Shown piece after piece: positions 23,191 through 31,443 of a stretch of DNA of 64,000 nt. The position numbers and the translations under genes were made by a program. This DNA comes from Streptomyces sp. 130 (lineage in GTDB: Bacteria; Actinomycetota; Actinomycetes; Streptomycetales; Streptomycetaceae): the NCBI RefSeq assembly GCF_007096885.1, contig NZ_VJNO01000001.1:1-64000 (forward strand), written 5' to 3'. The notes beneath the pieces are model-generated. The model made no database searches, was not told the origin of the DNA, and saw only the letters and a program-made list of their open reading frames with translations. Within the stretch, counting starts at the first letter, position 1; each line of letters begins with the position of its first letter.

Positions 23191-24477
23191 TCACTCCCCG
23201 GCGGTTTCCGCCGAGGCGTCTGAGGACTCGTCCGACGGGGCGTCCGGTGTGGGCGCGGTGTCGTCGGCGACCGGTCCGGTCTGGTCCGGGGACAGCACCG
23301 GGGCGGGGTCGAACGACGCCACCTCCCAGCGCCCGTCCCGGGTGGTCAGGGTGAGTGCGTAGCTGAGCAGGTAGTCCTGGCCGCCGGTCGTCGCGCTCAC
23401 GGAGACCAGGACGTGCCGCTGCGTGCCGTCCTGCGGGACGGTGTCGTCCGCGTCCTGCGGCGCGTCGTCCCGGACGCCGGTGACGAGCGTGGACTCGTAC
23501 GGGGCCGGGGAGATCGCCGTGACCTGGAGGCCGGGGGAGACATAGCGGTTCAGCTCCCCCTGGCCCGTCAGGTAGGCGGCGAGGAAGCGGCTCACGGTGT
23601 CGGAGACCGGGTCCTCGGAGCTGGGGCCCCGGCCCGTGCCGTAGACGAGCCCGCCGTGCTGCGCGGAGGCGGGCGCGTTGACCTCGGCGGGCAGCGAGGT
23701 CGCGGCGTAGAGCGTGGCCGGGCCCCGGGGCGCGGGAGCCGACGCGGAGCCGGTCGGCGTCGGTGACGCCGGGGCGGCGGGCGAGGACCGCACCGCGGAC
23801 GGGGCCGGGTCCGGGGCGGCCGGCGACGGGGCGATCGTGCCGCCCGCGTCCGGCGTACCCGAGACCTGGACGCCGACCCGGTAGTAGTGCATGCCCCGGT
23901 CCCTCATCTTGCCGGCCTTGTCCTTCGCCGAGACCCGGGCCGCGACCGTCACCGACCAGTAGCCCTCCTCGGCCTGCCGGGCCGCCACGGTGACGACGTC
24001 CGAGGCGGTGCGCGAGCCGGGCTCGTTGGCGAGGGTCACGGGCTCGGAGTAGTACGGAAGCAGGTCGTCCTCCGTGCCCTCGCCCGCCGCCAGGTACGCC
24101 GCGACGTACAGCTCGGCGAACCCGGAGGGCCCGGTGGCCGACGGGGCGGACTCGGTCCGGCTCCGCTCGGCGGCCGAGGTCGCCCCCTTCGAGGAGCCGG
24201 CCAGCGCGACCGCGAAGAACCCCAGCAGCGGTCCGGCGACGACCAGCATCCAGACGACGGCGGTGACCAGCTTGGTGAGCCCCGCCATCTTGACGGTGGT
24301 CTGCTGCCAGCCGGTGGCCGCCTCGTCCAGCTCGTCGGTCTCCTCCTCGCCGGACGCCTCGGCGGGCACCGCCCGGGGGGCCGGGGCATAACGCGAGGTG
24401 CGCGTGGCCTTCGGCCCCGGCGGTGCCTGTTCGGTGGTCTTCTGCTTCTTGTTCGTCAGCCTGAGGCCGCGCTTCAT
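23191..24477 (-). CDS. TcpC-like (VirB8-type) conjugation protein
   Basis: A 428-residue bitopic protein: about 65 cytoplasmic residues, one helix (LVTAVVWMLVVAGPLLGFFAVALAG, with its core near residues 70-92), then two NTF2-like extracytoplasmic domains. The first starts around GFAELYVAAYLAAGEGTEDDL and the second around VSRFLAAYLTGQGELNRYVSPG, joined by a Pro/Ser/Ala-rich linker. TcpC proteins have exactly two such VirB8-like domains and form the trans-membrane scaffold. It is the first channel gene of the leftward operon. Confidence 0.8.
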   Translation of the reverse strand: MKRGLRLTNKKQKTTEQAPPGPKATRTSRYAPAPRAVPAEASGEEETDELDEAATGWQQTTVKMAGLTKLVTAVVWMLVVAGPLLGFFAVALAGSSKGATSAAERSRTESAPSATGPSGFAELYVAAYLAAGEGTEDDLLPYYSEPVTLANEPGSRTASDVVTVAARQAEEGYWSVTVAARVSAKDKAGKMRDRGMHYYRVGVQVSGTPDAGGTIAPSPAAPDPAPSAVRSSPAAPASPTPTGSASAPAPRGPATLYAATSLPAEVNAPASAQHGGLVYGTGRGPSSEDPVSDTVSRFLAAYLTGQGELNRYVSPGLQVTAISPAPYESTLVTGVRDDAPQDADDTVPQDGTQRHVLVSVSATTGGQDYLLSYALTLTTRDGRWEVASFDPAPVLSPDQTGPVADDTAPTPDAPSDESSDASAETAGE

Positions 24478-24591
24478 CGCATGTCTCCCTGAGCGGTCCG
24501 CAGCATCGGGTGTGCACGGGGCAGGTGGTTCCGGCCGTACGGGTGTGACGTCGACGAGCCACCATCCTGGGTGACGTGTGTCACTGGATCG

Positions 24592-25494
24592 TCACTTCGC
24601 TGTCGCGAACCTGTCAGAGGCTGCGGGCCGGTCCGGGGCGGCGGCCCCGTCCGGGTCCGCGAGCCTGCCGGAGGCGGCGACGGCGAGCCGGCGGACGGCC
24701 CTGCTGCGCCGCTGCCGCTGCCGGGCGCCGTCCCGCGCGGAGGGGCGCGGGGTGACGGGGTGGCCGGCCGGCCGGTCCCGGTAGTAGCCGGTGATCAGGC
24801 GCGCTTCCTCCACGTCGAGGGCGCCCGACTCCAGGGCCCAGACGAGGAGTTCGACCAGCTCCGCGCGGGCGTCCCAGCCGGCCGCGCGCCCCGGCTCGTC
24901 CTCGGCGAGCAGCCGGTAGTCGGCGGCCCTCGCGAGGAGCAGGGTCAGTTCGGCCTGGGACGCGGGGCAGGGGCCGGCGGCGAAGAGCCCGGCCGCGCTG
25001 TCCGGGTCCAGGGGCACGGCGGACGCGTCGTCCCCGATCAGACGGCGCGTCAGGCGCAGGGTCTCCAGGGAGAGGTTGGCCGCGATGCGCCGGGGGCGGC
25101 GGTGGACGGGGTAGGTCCGCACGACCTCGTAGAGCGCGCCGACCGTGAGGGAGACCGTCTCCTCCCAGTCGTACTGCGGGCGCAGCTGGCTGCGGGCGAT
25201 GCGCACCGCCTTCGGGAGCATCGTCTGCACCACGGTGCGGGCGGCGAGCTGGGCGCCGGGCCCGCCCGTGACGGCCGCCCTGAGCAGCGGCAGCAGGAGG
25301 CGGTCCTGGGCGCCGGTGGTCCGGCAGGCGCGCAGGGCGTCGAGCACGGACTGCGGTCCGGTGAGCGCCGGGTCGCCGTACCAGCGGCGCAGGTGGGCCC
25401 GGGCCGACTCGTCCCGGATCAGGTCCGCCCACTCGGTGTTGAGGCGGCCCACGAGCCCTTCGCTTCGGGTACGCGGTGGTGCGTCGGTGCGCAT
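24592..25494 (-). CDS. Unrecognised helical protein upstream of the Tcp-like operon
   Basis: A 300-residue, Arg/Ala-rich, probably all-helical protein. It includes QLRPQYDWEETVSLTVGALY and LSLETLRLTRRLIGDDASAV, which faintly recalls regions 2 and 4 of sigma-like proteins, and a basic C-terminus (RQRQRRSRAVRRLAVAASGR). No transmembrane segments are present. ATG at 25494 follows GGGGGAGAAG. The gene is 114 bases upstream of tcpC-like and reads in the same direction, with a cluster of paired GGACAA sites before it. A DNA-binding or regulatory role is possible but not shown. Confidence 0.5.
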   Translation of the reverse strand: MRTDAPPRTRSEGLVGRLNTEWADLIRDESARAHLRRWYGDPALTGPQSVLDALRACRTTGAQDRLLLPLLRAAVTGGPGAQLAARTVVQTMLPKAVRIARSQLRPQYDWEETVSLTVGALYEVVRTYPVHRRPRRIAANLSLETLRLTRRLIGDDASAVPLDPDSAAGLFAAGPCPASQAELTLLLARAADYRLLAEDEPGRAAGWDARAELVELLVWALESGALDVEEARLITGYYRDRPAGHPVTPRPSARDGARQRQRRSRAVRRLAVAASGRLADPDGAAAPDRPAASDRFATAK

Positions 25495-25550
25495 TGGATC
25501 TTCTCCCCCTGGACGTGCTGTGGAACACGGCTGATGGTGCGCCTCGCCCC

Positions 25551-25616
25551 TTGTCCGCCCCGTTGTCCGCGCGGAACAGCCCCCTGGACAAGGGGGGTTC
25601 GGCGTCGCGGACAAGG
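25551..25616. promoter_or_regulatory. Four-site GGACAAGG/TTGTCCGC operator array
   Basis: TTGTCCGC occurs at 25551-25558 and 25563-25570 (12 bp apart), and the inverse GGACAAGG occurs at 25586-25593 and 25609-25616. The CCCCTTGTCC and GGACAAGGGG arms are exact complements. The array lies 57-122 bases upstream of the ATG at 25494. The 364-base gap between that gene and the lipoprotein gene holds no gene that I can support. Confidence 0.55.
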
Positions 25617-25723
25617 TCTTGACCGGCCAACTCGTCTTCACTGCCGGTCTGTCGGCAGGGAAGTGATCGCTGTGGCGGGTGAGGCGATCAGATTCTGCTC
25701 ACACGCAGGTCATCAACAGGCCC

Positions 25724-25798
25724 TTCTGTCACCGCAGTCGGACATAGTTGTGACAGAACGGCGCCCGTTCGGCGTCGGCCCGTCATGCAGAATGACGG
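25724..25798. promoter_or_regulatory. Two inverted repeats upstream of the lipoprotein gene
   Basis: TTCTGTCAC (25724-25732) and GTGACAGAA (25750-25758) are exact complements 17 bases apart. CCGTCAT (25780-25786) and ATGACGG (25792-25798) form a second palindrome around GCAGA. Either could be an operator for the rightward lipoprotein gene at 25859. Confidence 0.45.
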
Positions 25799-25858
25799 CA
25801 CATCACTTTCCGGACGCAGACGACGATGCACACCACGGCGCATGACCAGGGGGGTCCG

Positions 25859-26431
25859 ATGGCACGCGGGAAGAAGACCGGCCTGATGGCCTGTTCGGGG
25901 GTGGCGGCCTGCCTCCTCGTACTGGCCGCGGGCTGCGGCGCGGAGGACGACGGGAAGCCGTCCGGGCCGACGGCGAGCGCCACCCGGGACGACGGCGCGG
26001 AGAAGAAGCGCGCGGCGGCCGAGCGGGACGCCCTGGCGGCGTACCGCGGGATGTGGAAGGCGCAGACCAAGGCGTACTCCACGGGCAGCATGAAGGGCGT
26101 GGAGCTCGGCGACTACACGACCGGCGACGCCGCGGCGCACATCGTCGAAGCCTTCACGTACTACCAGAAGACGGACATCGCCTTCACGGGCCCGCCGGTC
26201 ATCTCGCCGAAGGTCACGGCCGTCGACGTGGACTCCTCGGTCCACACCGCGACGATCACCGACTGCGTCGACGTGACGGGCATCGTGGTGCGCCGTGCGA
26301 CGGGCAAACCGATTGCGGGTGCGAAGGAGGACGACCGCCGTCCCTGGACCGCGAAGGCCACCACCGCCAAGGACGGCAAGGGCGGCTGGCGGATCGTCGA
26401 CTACACGATCGACAAGGACCGGACGTGCTGA
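25859..26431 (+). CDS. Secreted lipoprotein, unknown function
   Basis: A 190-residue protein with a clear lipobox: basic start MARGKKTG, hydrophobic stretch, and VLAAGC with the Cys near residue 26. The mature part begins Gly/Ala/Asp-rich and then has AYRGMWKAQTKAYSTGSMKG and VHTATITDCVDVTG, an NTF2-like pattern seen in many Streptomyces lipoproteins. AGGGGGG precedes the ATG. Its stop overlaps the next gene, so the pair is coupled. It should be anchored on the outside of the membrane. Confidence 0.75.
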   Translation: MARGKKTGLMACSGVAACLLVLAAGCGAEDDGKPSGPTASATRDDGAEKKRAAAERDALAAYRGMWKAQTKAYSTGSMKGVELGDYTTGDAAAHIVEAFTYYQKTDIAFTGPPVISPKVTAVDVDSSVHTATITDCVDVTGIVVRRATGKPIAGAKEDDRRPWTAKATTAKDGKGGWRIVDYTIDKDRTC

Positions 26432-27369
26432 CCGCGGGGCGGTACGCGCGCGGCGCGCTCGTCGCCCTGGCCGCCGGCGCGCTGGCGGTCACCGGAACGC
26501 GGACGGCCGCGGCCGGAAGCGGCGTGAAGTGCCCGCCCGGTGTCCAGGTCTGCGACATCACCGCCGAGGACCCGGGCGAGCCCGGGGACGACGGCGGCTC
26601 CGGCGGGGGCACGGGCGGCGGTTCGGGCGGTGGCCGCACGTGCCACCGGGAGAACGGCCAGGAGATCCCCTGCTACGTGCCGGGGCTCGGCTTCTGGAAC
26701 GTGTCCTGCTACTGGGTCCTGCTCGACCCGCAGCCGCCGGCCGACGACTACATGATGTGGGGCAACCACAAGCCGGACGAGGGCGACATCTACCACCCCA
26801 CGAACTGCCCCGACTTCCCGTACGAGGGCGCCGGGACCTTCGTGCCGCGTGACACGTTCTTCCCCAACGGCTCGATCGGCGAGGACGCCGGGCCGACCCC
26901 CGCCGAGGTGGCCGAGCGCGCCGTCGCGCAGATGACGCTCAAGGGCGCCGACATCGGCATCGCGCCGGAGCCGGGCCGCACCGGGCTGGTCGGCCTGCCG
27001 GTCTGGATGTGGAACAAGCAGCACCCGAACACCACCGGACCGCAGACCAGGACCGTCACCGCCGGGTCCGTCACGGTCACCGCCACCGCCAAGGTGTCGA
27101 AGGTCGTGTGGAACATGGGCGACGGCTCCTCCGTCACCTGCACGAAGCCCGGCGAGCCCTACCGGGCGTCCTACGGGAAGCGGGAGTCCCCCGACTGCGG
27201 GCACGTCTACCGCCACACCTCGCGCGGCGAGGCCGGAAACACGTTCAAGGTCACCGCCACGTCCACGTGGACCATCCACTGGGAGGGCGGCGGTGAGAGC
27301 GGCGACCTGACCGAGACCCGGGAGTCCGCCACCACCGTGGCCGTCGGCGAACTCCAGGTCGTCGGCTGA
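26425..27369 (+). CDS. Secreted protein with PKD-like segment
   Basis: A 314-residue protein. A signal peptide is seen (GALVALAAGALAVTG, cleavage probably after ATAAA-like TAAAG). The mature part starts Cys-containing and Gly-rich, then has a compact region with YVPGLGFWNVSCYW and NCPDFPYEGAGTFVP, and near the C-terminus KVVWNMGDGSSVTCTKPG, which resembles the PKD-fold WDFGDG motif. The GTG start overlaps the lipoprotein stop. Its position between the Tcp-like and Tad loci suggests a role at the cell surface; the function is unknown. Confidence 0.65.
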   Translation: MLTAGRYARGALVALAAGALAVTGTRTAAAGSGVKCPPGVQVCDITAEDPGEPGDDGGSGGGTGGGSGGGRTCHRENGQEIPCYVPGLGFWNVSCYWVLLDPQPPADDYMMWGNHKPDEGDIYHPTNCPDFPYEGAGTFVPRDTFFPNGSIGEDAGPTPAEVAERAVAQMTLKGADIGIAPEPGRTGLVGLPVWMWNKQHPNTTGPQTRTVTAGSVTVTATAKVSKVVWNMGDGSSVTCTKPGEPYRASYGKRESPDCGHVYRHTSRGEAGNTFKVTATSTWTIHWEGGGESGDLTETRESATTVAVGELQVVG

Positions 27370-27433
27370 CGACCGGGACGCACCACCGCCCGATGACGAG
27401 CGCGCGCAGCCAAAGCACTGCTGGAGGCACCCA

Positions 27434-28126
27434 TTGAGCAGGACCAAGACCGCCGCCCCGCCCTACCAGGGCGGCGCGCCCGGCACCCCGGGACCCGCCC
27501 CGGTGGCACCCCCGCGGGCACTGAAGCAGCGACGGCGCCGCCCGGCGCTCATCGCGCTGTCCCTCGCGCTGACCGCGGTCGGCGGCCTCTCCGGCGCCCT
27601 GCTGTTCACGGCGACCGGCGAACGCACCGACGTGCTCGCCGTCCGCCACGAGGTGGCGGCCGGCGAGGTCATCGAGGACGGCGACCTCACCGAGGTCTCC
27701 ATCTCCCTCGACCCGGCCCTCAAGCCCGTGAAGGCGGCGAACCGGGGCGCCGTCGTCGGCAAGCGGGCCGCGGTCGCGCTCACCCCGGGCGCCCTGCTCG
27801 CCCGCGACCAGTACACCGGCGCCAGCCTCCTCAAGCAGGGGGACACCCTCGTCGGTGTCGCCACGAAGCCCTCCCAGCGGCCCACCTCCGGGCTGTTCCC
27901 CGGGCGCAAGGTGCTCATCGTCAGCACCCCGGGCGAGAACGACGAGATGTCCGACGCCCCGCCGCAGACCATCGCGGCCACCGTCGTCGCGGTCGGCGAC
28001 CCGGCCGACGCCACCGGGGTCGCCACCGTCGACGTGGCCGTCCCGGCGACCGACGGACCGGCCCTCGCGGCGCGGGCCGCCACCGGCCGGGTGGCGATCG
28101 TCGTGAAGAGCGGGAGCGGTTCCTGA
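27434..28126 (+). CDS. SAF-domain pilus assembly protein (CpaB/RcpC-like)
   Basis: A 230-residue protein with one N-terminal transmembrane helix (LIALSLALTAVGGLSGALLF) and a SAF domain: VLAVRHEVAAGEVIEDGDLTEV, then VGKRAAVALTPGALLARDQ. CpaB/RcpC proteins belong to Tad pilus systems, normally at the periplasmic side of the secretin. In this Gram-positive host it probably binds the wall. TTG at 27434 follows GGAGG. It is the first gene of the Tad operon and its stop overlaps the next ATG. Confidence 0.75.
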   Translation: MSRTKTAAPPYQGGAPGTPGPAPVAPPRALKQRRRRPALIALSLALTAVGGLSGALLFTATGERTDVLAVRHEVAAGEVIEDGDLTEVSISLDPALKPVKAANRGAVVGKRAAVALTPGALLARDQYTGASLLKQGDTLVGVATKPSQRPTSGLFPGRKVLIVSTPGENDEMSDAPPQTIAATVVAVGDPADATGVATVDVAVPATDGPALAARAATGRVAIVVKSGSGS

Positions 28127-28995
28127 TGTCCGTGATCGCGCTGGCCGGCGGGACCGGGGCCCCGGGGGTGACCAGCACGGCGCTCGCCCTGCTGCTCGCC
28201 TGGCCCCTGGACCCCGGGCGCCGGCTGATCCTCGCCGAGTGCGACCCCGACGGCGGGGCCGTCCTCGCGGGCGCGCTCCAGGGCCGGATGGACGCCCGCT
28301 ACGGGCTGCGCAACCTCGCCGTCGCCCAGCGGAAGGACGAACTGGTCGAGGCGTTCTGGCGGCAGCTGGTCGACATCTCCGAGGACAACAGCAGCAGCCG
28401 GCTCCTGCTGCCCGGGATCACCGACCCCGCGCAGGCCGCCGGGCTCGACCCGGCCTGGGGGAGCCTCGCCGAACTCTTCGCCCGCATCGAGGACCACCAG
28501 CACGACGTCCTGGTCGACCTCGGCCGGCGCGGCGCGTTCGGCGCCTCCGCGGTGCTCGCCAAGCGGGCGGACGTCGTGGTGATGGTGGTCCGCAACACCC
28601 TGCGCGGGGTCCAGAGCGCCCAGGTCCGCGTCGAGGCGCTGCGCAAGTCGCTGGCCGGGCCCGGCGGCACCGGCGCCGACGCGCTCGCCGTCCTGCTGGT
28701 CGAGGGCGGGCCCTACAAGTCCGGCGAGGTCGAGAAGGCGCTCGGGGTGCCGGTGCTCGCCACGATCCCCTGGCGGCCCAAGCAGGCCGAGGTGCTGTCC
28801 GACGGGGTGGACGGCGGCAGCCGCTTCGACCGCTCCGACCTGATGCGCGCCGCCCGCGCGGCCACCGGACCGCTGCGCGAGCGGGTCGCCCTGCGCCGCG
28901 ACCGCCTCGCACCCCGCGCCCCGGGACCGCACGGCCAGGGCCCGTACACCCAGCAGGGCCCTTACGGGGAAGGGGACATGGCCCATGCGCGCTAA
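28126..28995 (+). CDS. CpaE/TadZ-like ParA-type ATPase
   Basis: A 289-residue protein. IALAGGTGAPGVTSTALAL stands at the deviant Walker A position (GxxGxGxT-like but without the usual Lys pair), ILAECDPDGGAVLAG follows as the switch Asp, and DVLVDLGRRG is the Walker B-like strand. TadZ/CpaE proteins position the pilus machine at the cell pole. The missing Lys suggests weak or no ATP hydrolysis. ATG overlaps the upstream TGA, and the end overlaps tadA by 11 bases. Confidence 0.7.
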   Translation: MSVIALAGGTGAPGVTSTALALLLAWPLDPGRRLILAECDPDGGAVLAGALQGRMDARYGLRNLAVAQRKDELVEAFWRQLVDISEDNSSSRLLLPGITDPAQAAGLDPAWGSLAELFARIEDHQHDVLVDLGRRGAFGASAVLAKRADVVVMVVRNTLRGVQSAQVRVEALRKSLAGPGGTGADALAVLLVEGGPYKSGEVEKALGVPVLATIPWRPKQAEVLSDGVDGGSRFDRSDLMRAARAATGPLRERVALRRDRLAPRAPGPHGQGPYTQQGPYGEGDMAHAR

Positions 28996-30532
28996 CCCGC
29001 TGCACCCCGACCCCGTGATGCGCCCCGGCCCGGCCACCGGGCCCACCGTCGCGTTCGAGCGCGGCGAGCCCGGCCCGCCCGTCCCGCCCCGGACCGGCCC
29101 GCGCGCCGCGCAGCGGCCCGCCGCCGGGGTCTCCTCGATCAGGGCGGTCGGCGAGGAACACCTTCCGCGGGCCACCGTGGACCACCGGGTCGCCGGCGAG
29201 ATCAAGAAGCGGGTCGCGGACCGGCTCGCCCAGGAGATCAAGGCGTCGGCCCGGATGAGCCCGGAGTCCCAGGCCCAGCGCGGCCGGGCGCTGATCAACG
29301 AGGCCGTCGCCGTCTGGTCCGACGCCATCGCCGTCGAGCGCGGGGCCAGCACCACCCAGGCCGAGGACGTCGCCCTCGCCTCCGCCGTCTACGACATGCT
29401 CTTCCGGGCCGGCCGGCTCCAGCCCTATCTGGACGACGAGCGCGTCGAGAACATCCTCATCAACGGCTACGACGAGGTCTGGCTCGACTACGGGGACAGC
29501 GGGCGGGTCCGGGTCCCGCCCGTCGCGGACTCCGACGAGGAACTCCAGGAGATGCTGCGGGACCTGGCGCGCCGCACCGGGCAGAGCGAGCGGACCCTGT
29601 CCACCGCCGACCCGTTCCTCGCGCTGCGCCTCGCCGACGGCTCCCGGCTCCAGGCCGTCACCGGGGTCACCCCGAAGACCTTCGTCACCATCCGCAGGCA
29701 CCGCGTCAAGGACGTGGACCTCGACGGCATGGTCCGGCTCGGCGCCATCGACGAGACCCTGGCGGCCTTCCTCGCCGCCGCCGTGCGCGCCGAGAAGAAC
29801 ATCATGATCACGGGCGAGCAGGCGGTCGGGAAGACCTCGCTGCTGCGCGCCCTGCTCAAGGAGATCGACCCGGACGAGCGCTTCGCCACCATCGAGACCG
29901 AGTTCGAACTCTTCGCGCACACCAACGGCTTCCACCGCCAGGTCGTGCCGATGGAGTCCCGCGAGTCCAACGGCGAACGCGCCGCCGACGGCCGGGGCGC
30001 GGGCGAGATCACCCTGCTCGACCTCATCCACCGCGCGCTGCGCATGTCGCTGTCCCGGGTCGTCGTCGGCGAGGTCCGGGGCCAGGAGATCGTCGCCATG
30101 ATGCAGGCGATGACCAACGGCAAGGGCGGCAACCTCTGCACGATCCACGCCCGCCGCCCCGAGATCGTCTTCGACCGCATCGCCGAGCTGTATCTGCTGG
30201 CCCAGGACAACATGACCGAACAGCTGGCCTACCGTCAGGCGGCCAACGGGCTCGACTTCATCGTGTTCGTCTCCATGCGCGACGAGACCCGCATCGGGGG
30301 CAGGCGCCACCGGTTCGTCTCGCACGTCCTGGAGGTCACCGGCATGGGCGAGAACGGCCGGCCCGCCACCAACCGGATCTTCGCGCCGCGCCCCGGCGAG
30401 CCGAGGGCCGTCCCGCACATGCACCCCTCCTGCCTGGAGGACCTGGTCCGGGTCGGCTTCCCCGTACACCTGCTGGACAATCCGCGCGGCTCCTGGCCGC
30501 GCCCGCTGGATCTCCAGGTGAGGGCCGGATGA
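28985..30532 (+). CDS. tadA: TadA/CpaF-like secretion ATPase
   Basis: A 515-residue ATPase of the VirB11/GspE superfamily. The N-terminal domain has YLDDERVENILINGYDEVWLD. Walker A is GEQAVGKT (residues 277-284), the Asp box is FATIETEFEL, Walker B is SRVVVGEVRGQEIVAMM, and GGNLCTIHARRP carries the His box. It drives assembly and retraction of Tad pili from the cytoplasm. The gene overlaps cpaE and its stop overlaps tadB. Confidence 0.9.
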   Translation: MRANPLHPDPVMRPGPATGPTVAFERGEPGPPVPPRTGPRAAQRPAAGVSSIRAVGEEHLPRATVDHRVAGEIKKRVADRLAQEIKASARMSPESQAQRGRALINEAVAVWSDAIAVERGASTTQAEDVALASAVYDMLFRAGRLQPYLDDERVENILINGYDEVWLDYGDSGRVRVPPVADSDEELQEMLRDLARRTGQSERTLSTADPFLALRLADGSRLQAVTGVTPKTFVTIRRHRVKDVDLDGMVRLGAIDETLAAFLAAAVRAEKNIMITGEQAVGKTSLLRALLKEIDPDERFATIETEFELFAHTNGFHRQVVPMESRESNGERAADGRGAGEITLLDLIHRALRMSLSRVVVGEVRGQEIVAMMQAMTNGKGGNLCTIHARRPEIVFDRIAELYLLAQDNMTEQLAYRQAANGLDFIVFVSMRDETRIGGRRHRFVSHVLEVTGMGENGRPATNRIFAPRPGEPRAVPHMHPSCLEDLVRVGFPVHLLDNPRGSWPRPLDLQVRAG

Positions 30533-31443
30533 ATCTGATGCTGATGTGGGTGCTCGCCGGACTCGCCGTCGCCGGCGGCCTGGTGGGCCTGGTCGCGGGG
30601 CTCGTCGGTACGACGGCACCCCGCCCGGTCCGCCGCTCGCGCAAGGGTCCGGGCGGCAGCGTGGAGCACGACGCGGCCCTGCGGCGCCGGACCCGCTGGG
30701 CGGCGGGCGGTGCCGTCGGCCTGGCCGTCTGGGTGATCACCGGCGTCTTCACCGGCGGGCTGCTCGTCGGCGCCGCCGTGGTCGGGGTGCCCTGGCTGCT
30801 CTCGCCCACGAAGAACGCCGCCGTGCGCATCGACAAGCTGGAGGCGCTCGGCGAGTGGACCCAGCGCCTGTCCGACGTGCTGCGGCTCGGGATGGGCCTG
30901 GAACAGGCGATGATCGCCAGCCGCCGCGGCGCGCCCGCCGAGCTGGAGCACGAGATCGCCGACCTCGCCGACCGCCTCCAGGTCGGCTGGCGCCCCGCCG
31001 AGGCGCTGGAGTCGTTCGCCGACGCGCTGGACGACGTCACCGCCGACAAGGTCCTCGCCGCACTGATGCTCTGTGCCTCGGACCGGGGCCCCGGTCTCGC
31101 GCAGGCGCTGGAGGACCTGTCCGAAGCGGTACGCGAAGAGGTCGGCAAGCGCCGCCAGATCGAGGCCGACCGGGCCAAGCCGCGCACCACCGTGCGGTGG
31201 ATGACCATCATCACGCTCTGCGTGGTCGGGGCCGGATTCCTCGTCCCCAGCTACACCGCGCCCTACGGCACGCTCCTCGGGCAGCTGGTCCTCGCCCTGC
31301 TGACGGCGGCGTTCGCCGGGGTGCTGATCTGGATGCGCTCGCTGGCCGACCACCGCCCGGTGGCCCGGTTCCTGATCGCCGATCCGCGCAGCCGGGTCAA
31401 GCTGCCGCAAGCTCCCGAACCGCTCCAGGAGGCCCAGTCGTGA
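30529..31443 (+). CDS. tadB: TadB-like type II/IV pilus inner-membrane protein
   Basis: A 304-residue T2SSF-family membrane protein. Two N-terminal helices are followed by the cytoplasmic F-domain (WTQRLSDVLRLGMGLEQAMIAS and LEHEIADLADRLQVG) and two C-terminal helices (TIITLCVVGAGFLVPSY; LVLALLTAAFAGVLIW). TadB and TadC together form the platform turned by the TadA ATPase. ATG overlaps the tadA stop (ATGA) and the end overlaps tadC. Confidence 0.85.
   Translation: MNLMLMWVLAGLAVAGGLVGLVAGLVGTTAPRPVRRSRKGPGGSVEHDAALRRRTRWAAGGAVGLAVWVITGVFTGGLLVGAAVVGVPWLLSPTKNAAVRIDKLEALGEWTQRLSDVLRLGMGLEQAMIASRRGAPAELEHEIADLADRLQVGWRPAEALESFADALDDVTADKVLAALMLCASDRGPGLAQALEDLSEAVREEVGKRRQIEADRAKPRTTVRWMTIITLCVVGAGFLVPSYTAPYGTLLGQLVLALLTAAFAGVLIWMRSLADHRPVARFLIADPRSRVKLPQAPEPLQEAQS

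Noticed and set aside
15388..25494. A complete integrative conjugative element
   Set aside because: No relaxase, integrase, excisionase or att repeat is seen around the Tcp-like genes.
28418..30619. Long - strand open frame opposite tadA/cpaE
   Set aside because: No domain pattern; mirror of Tad coding sequence.
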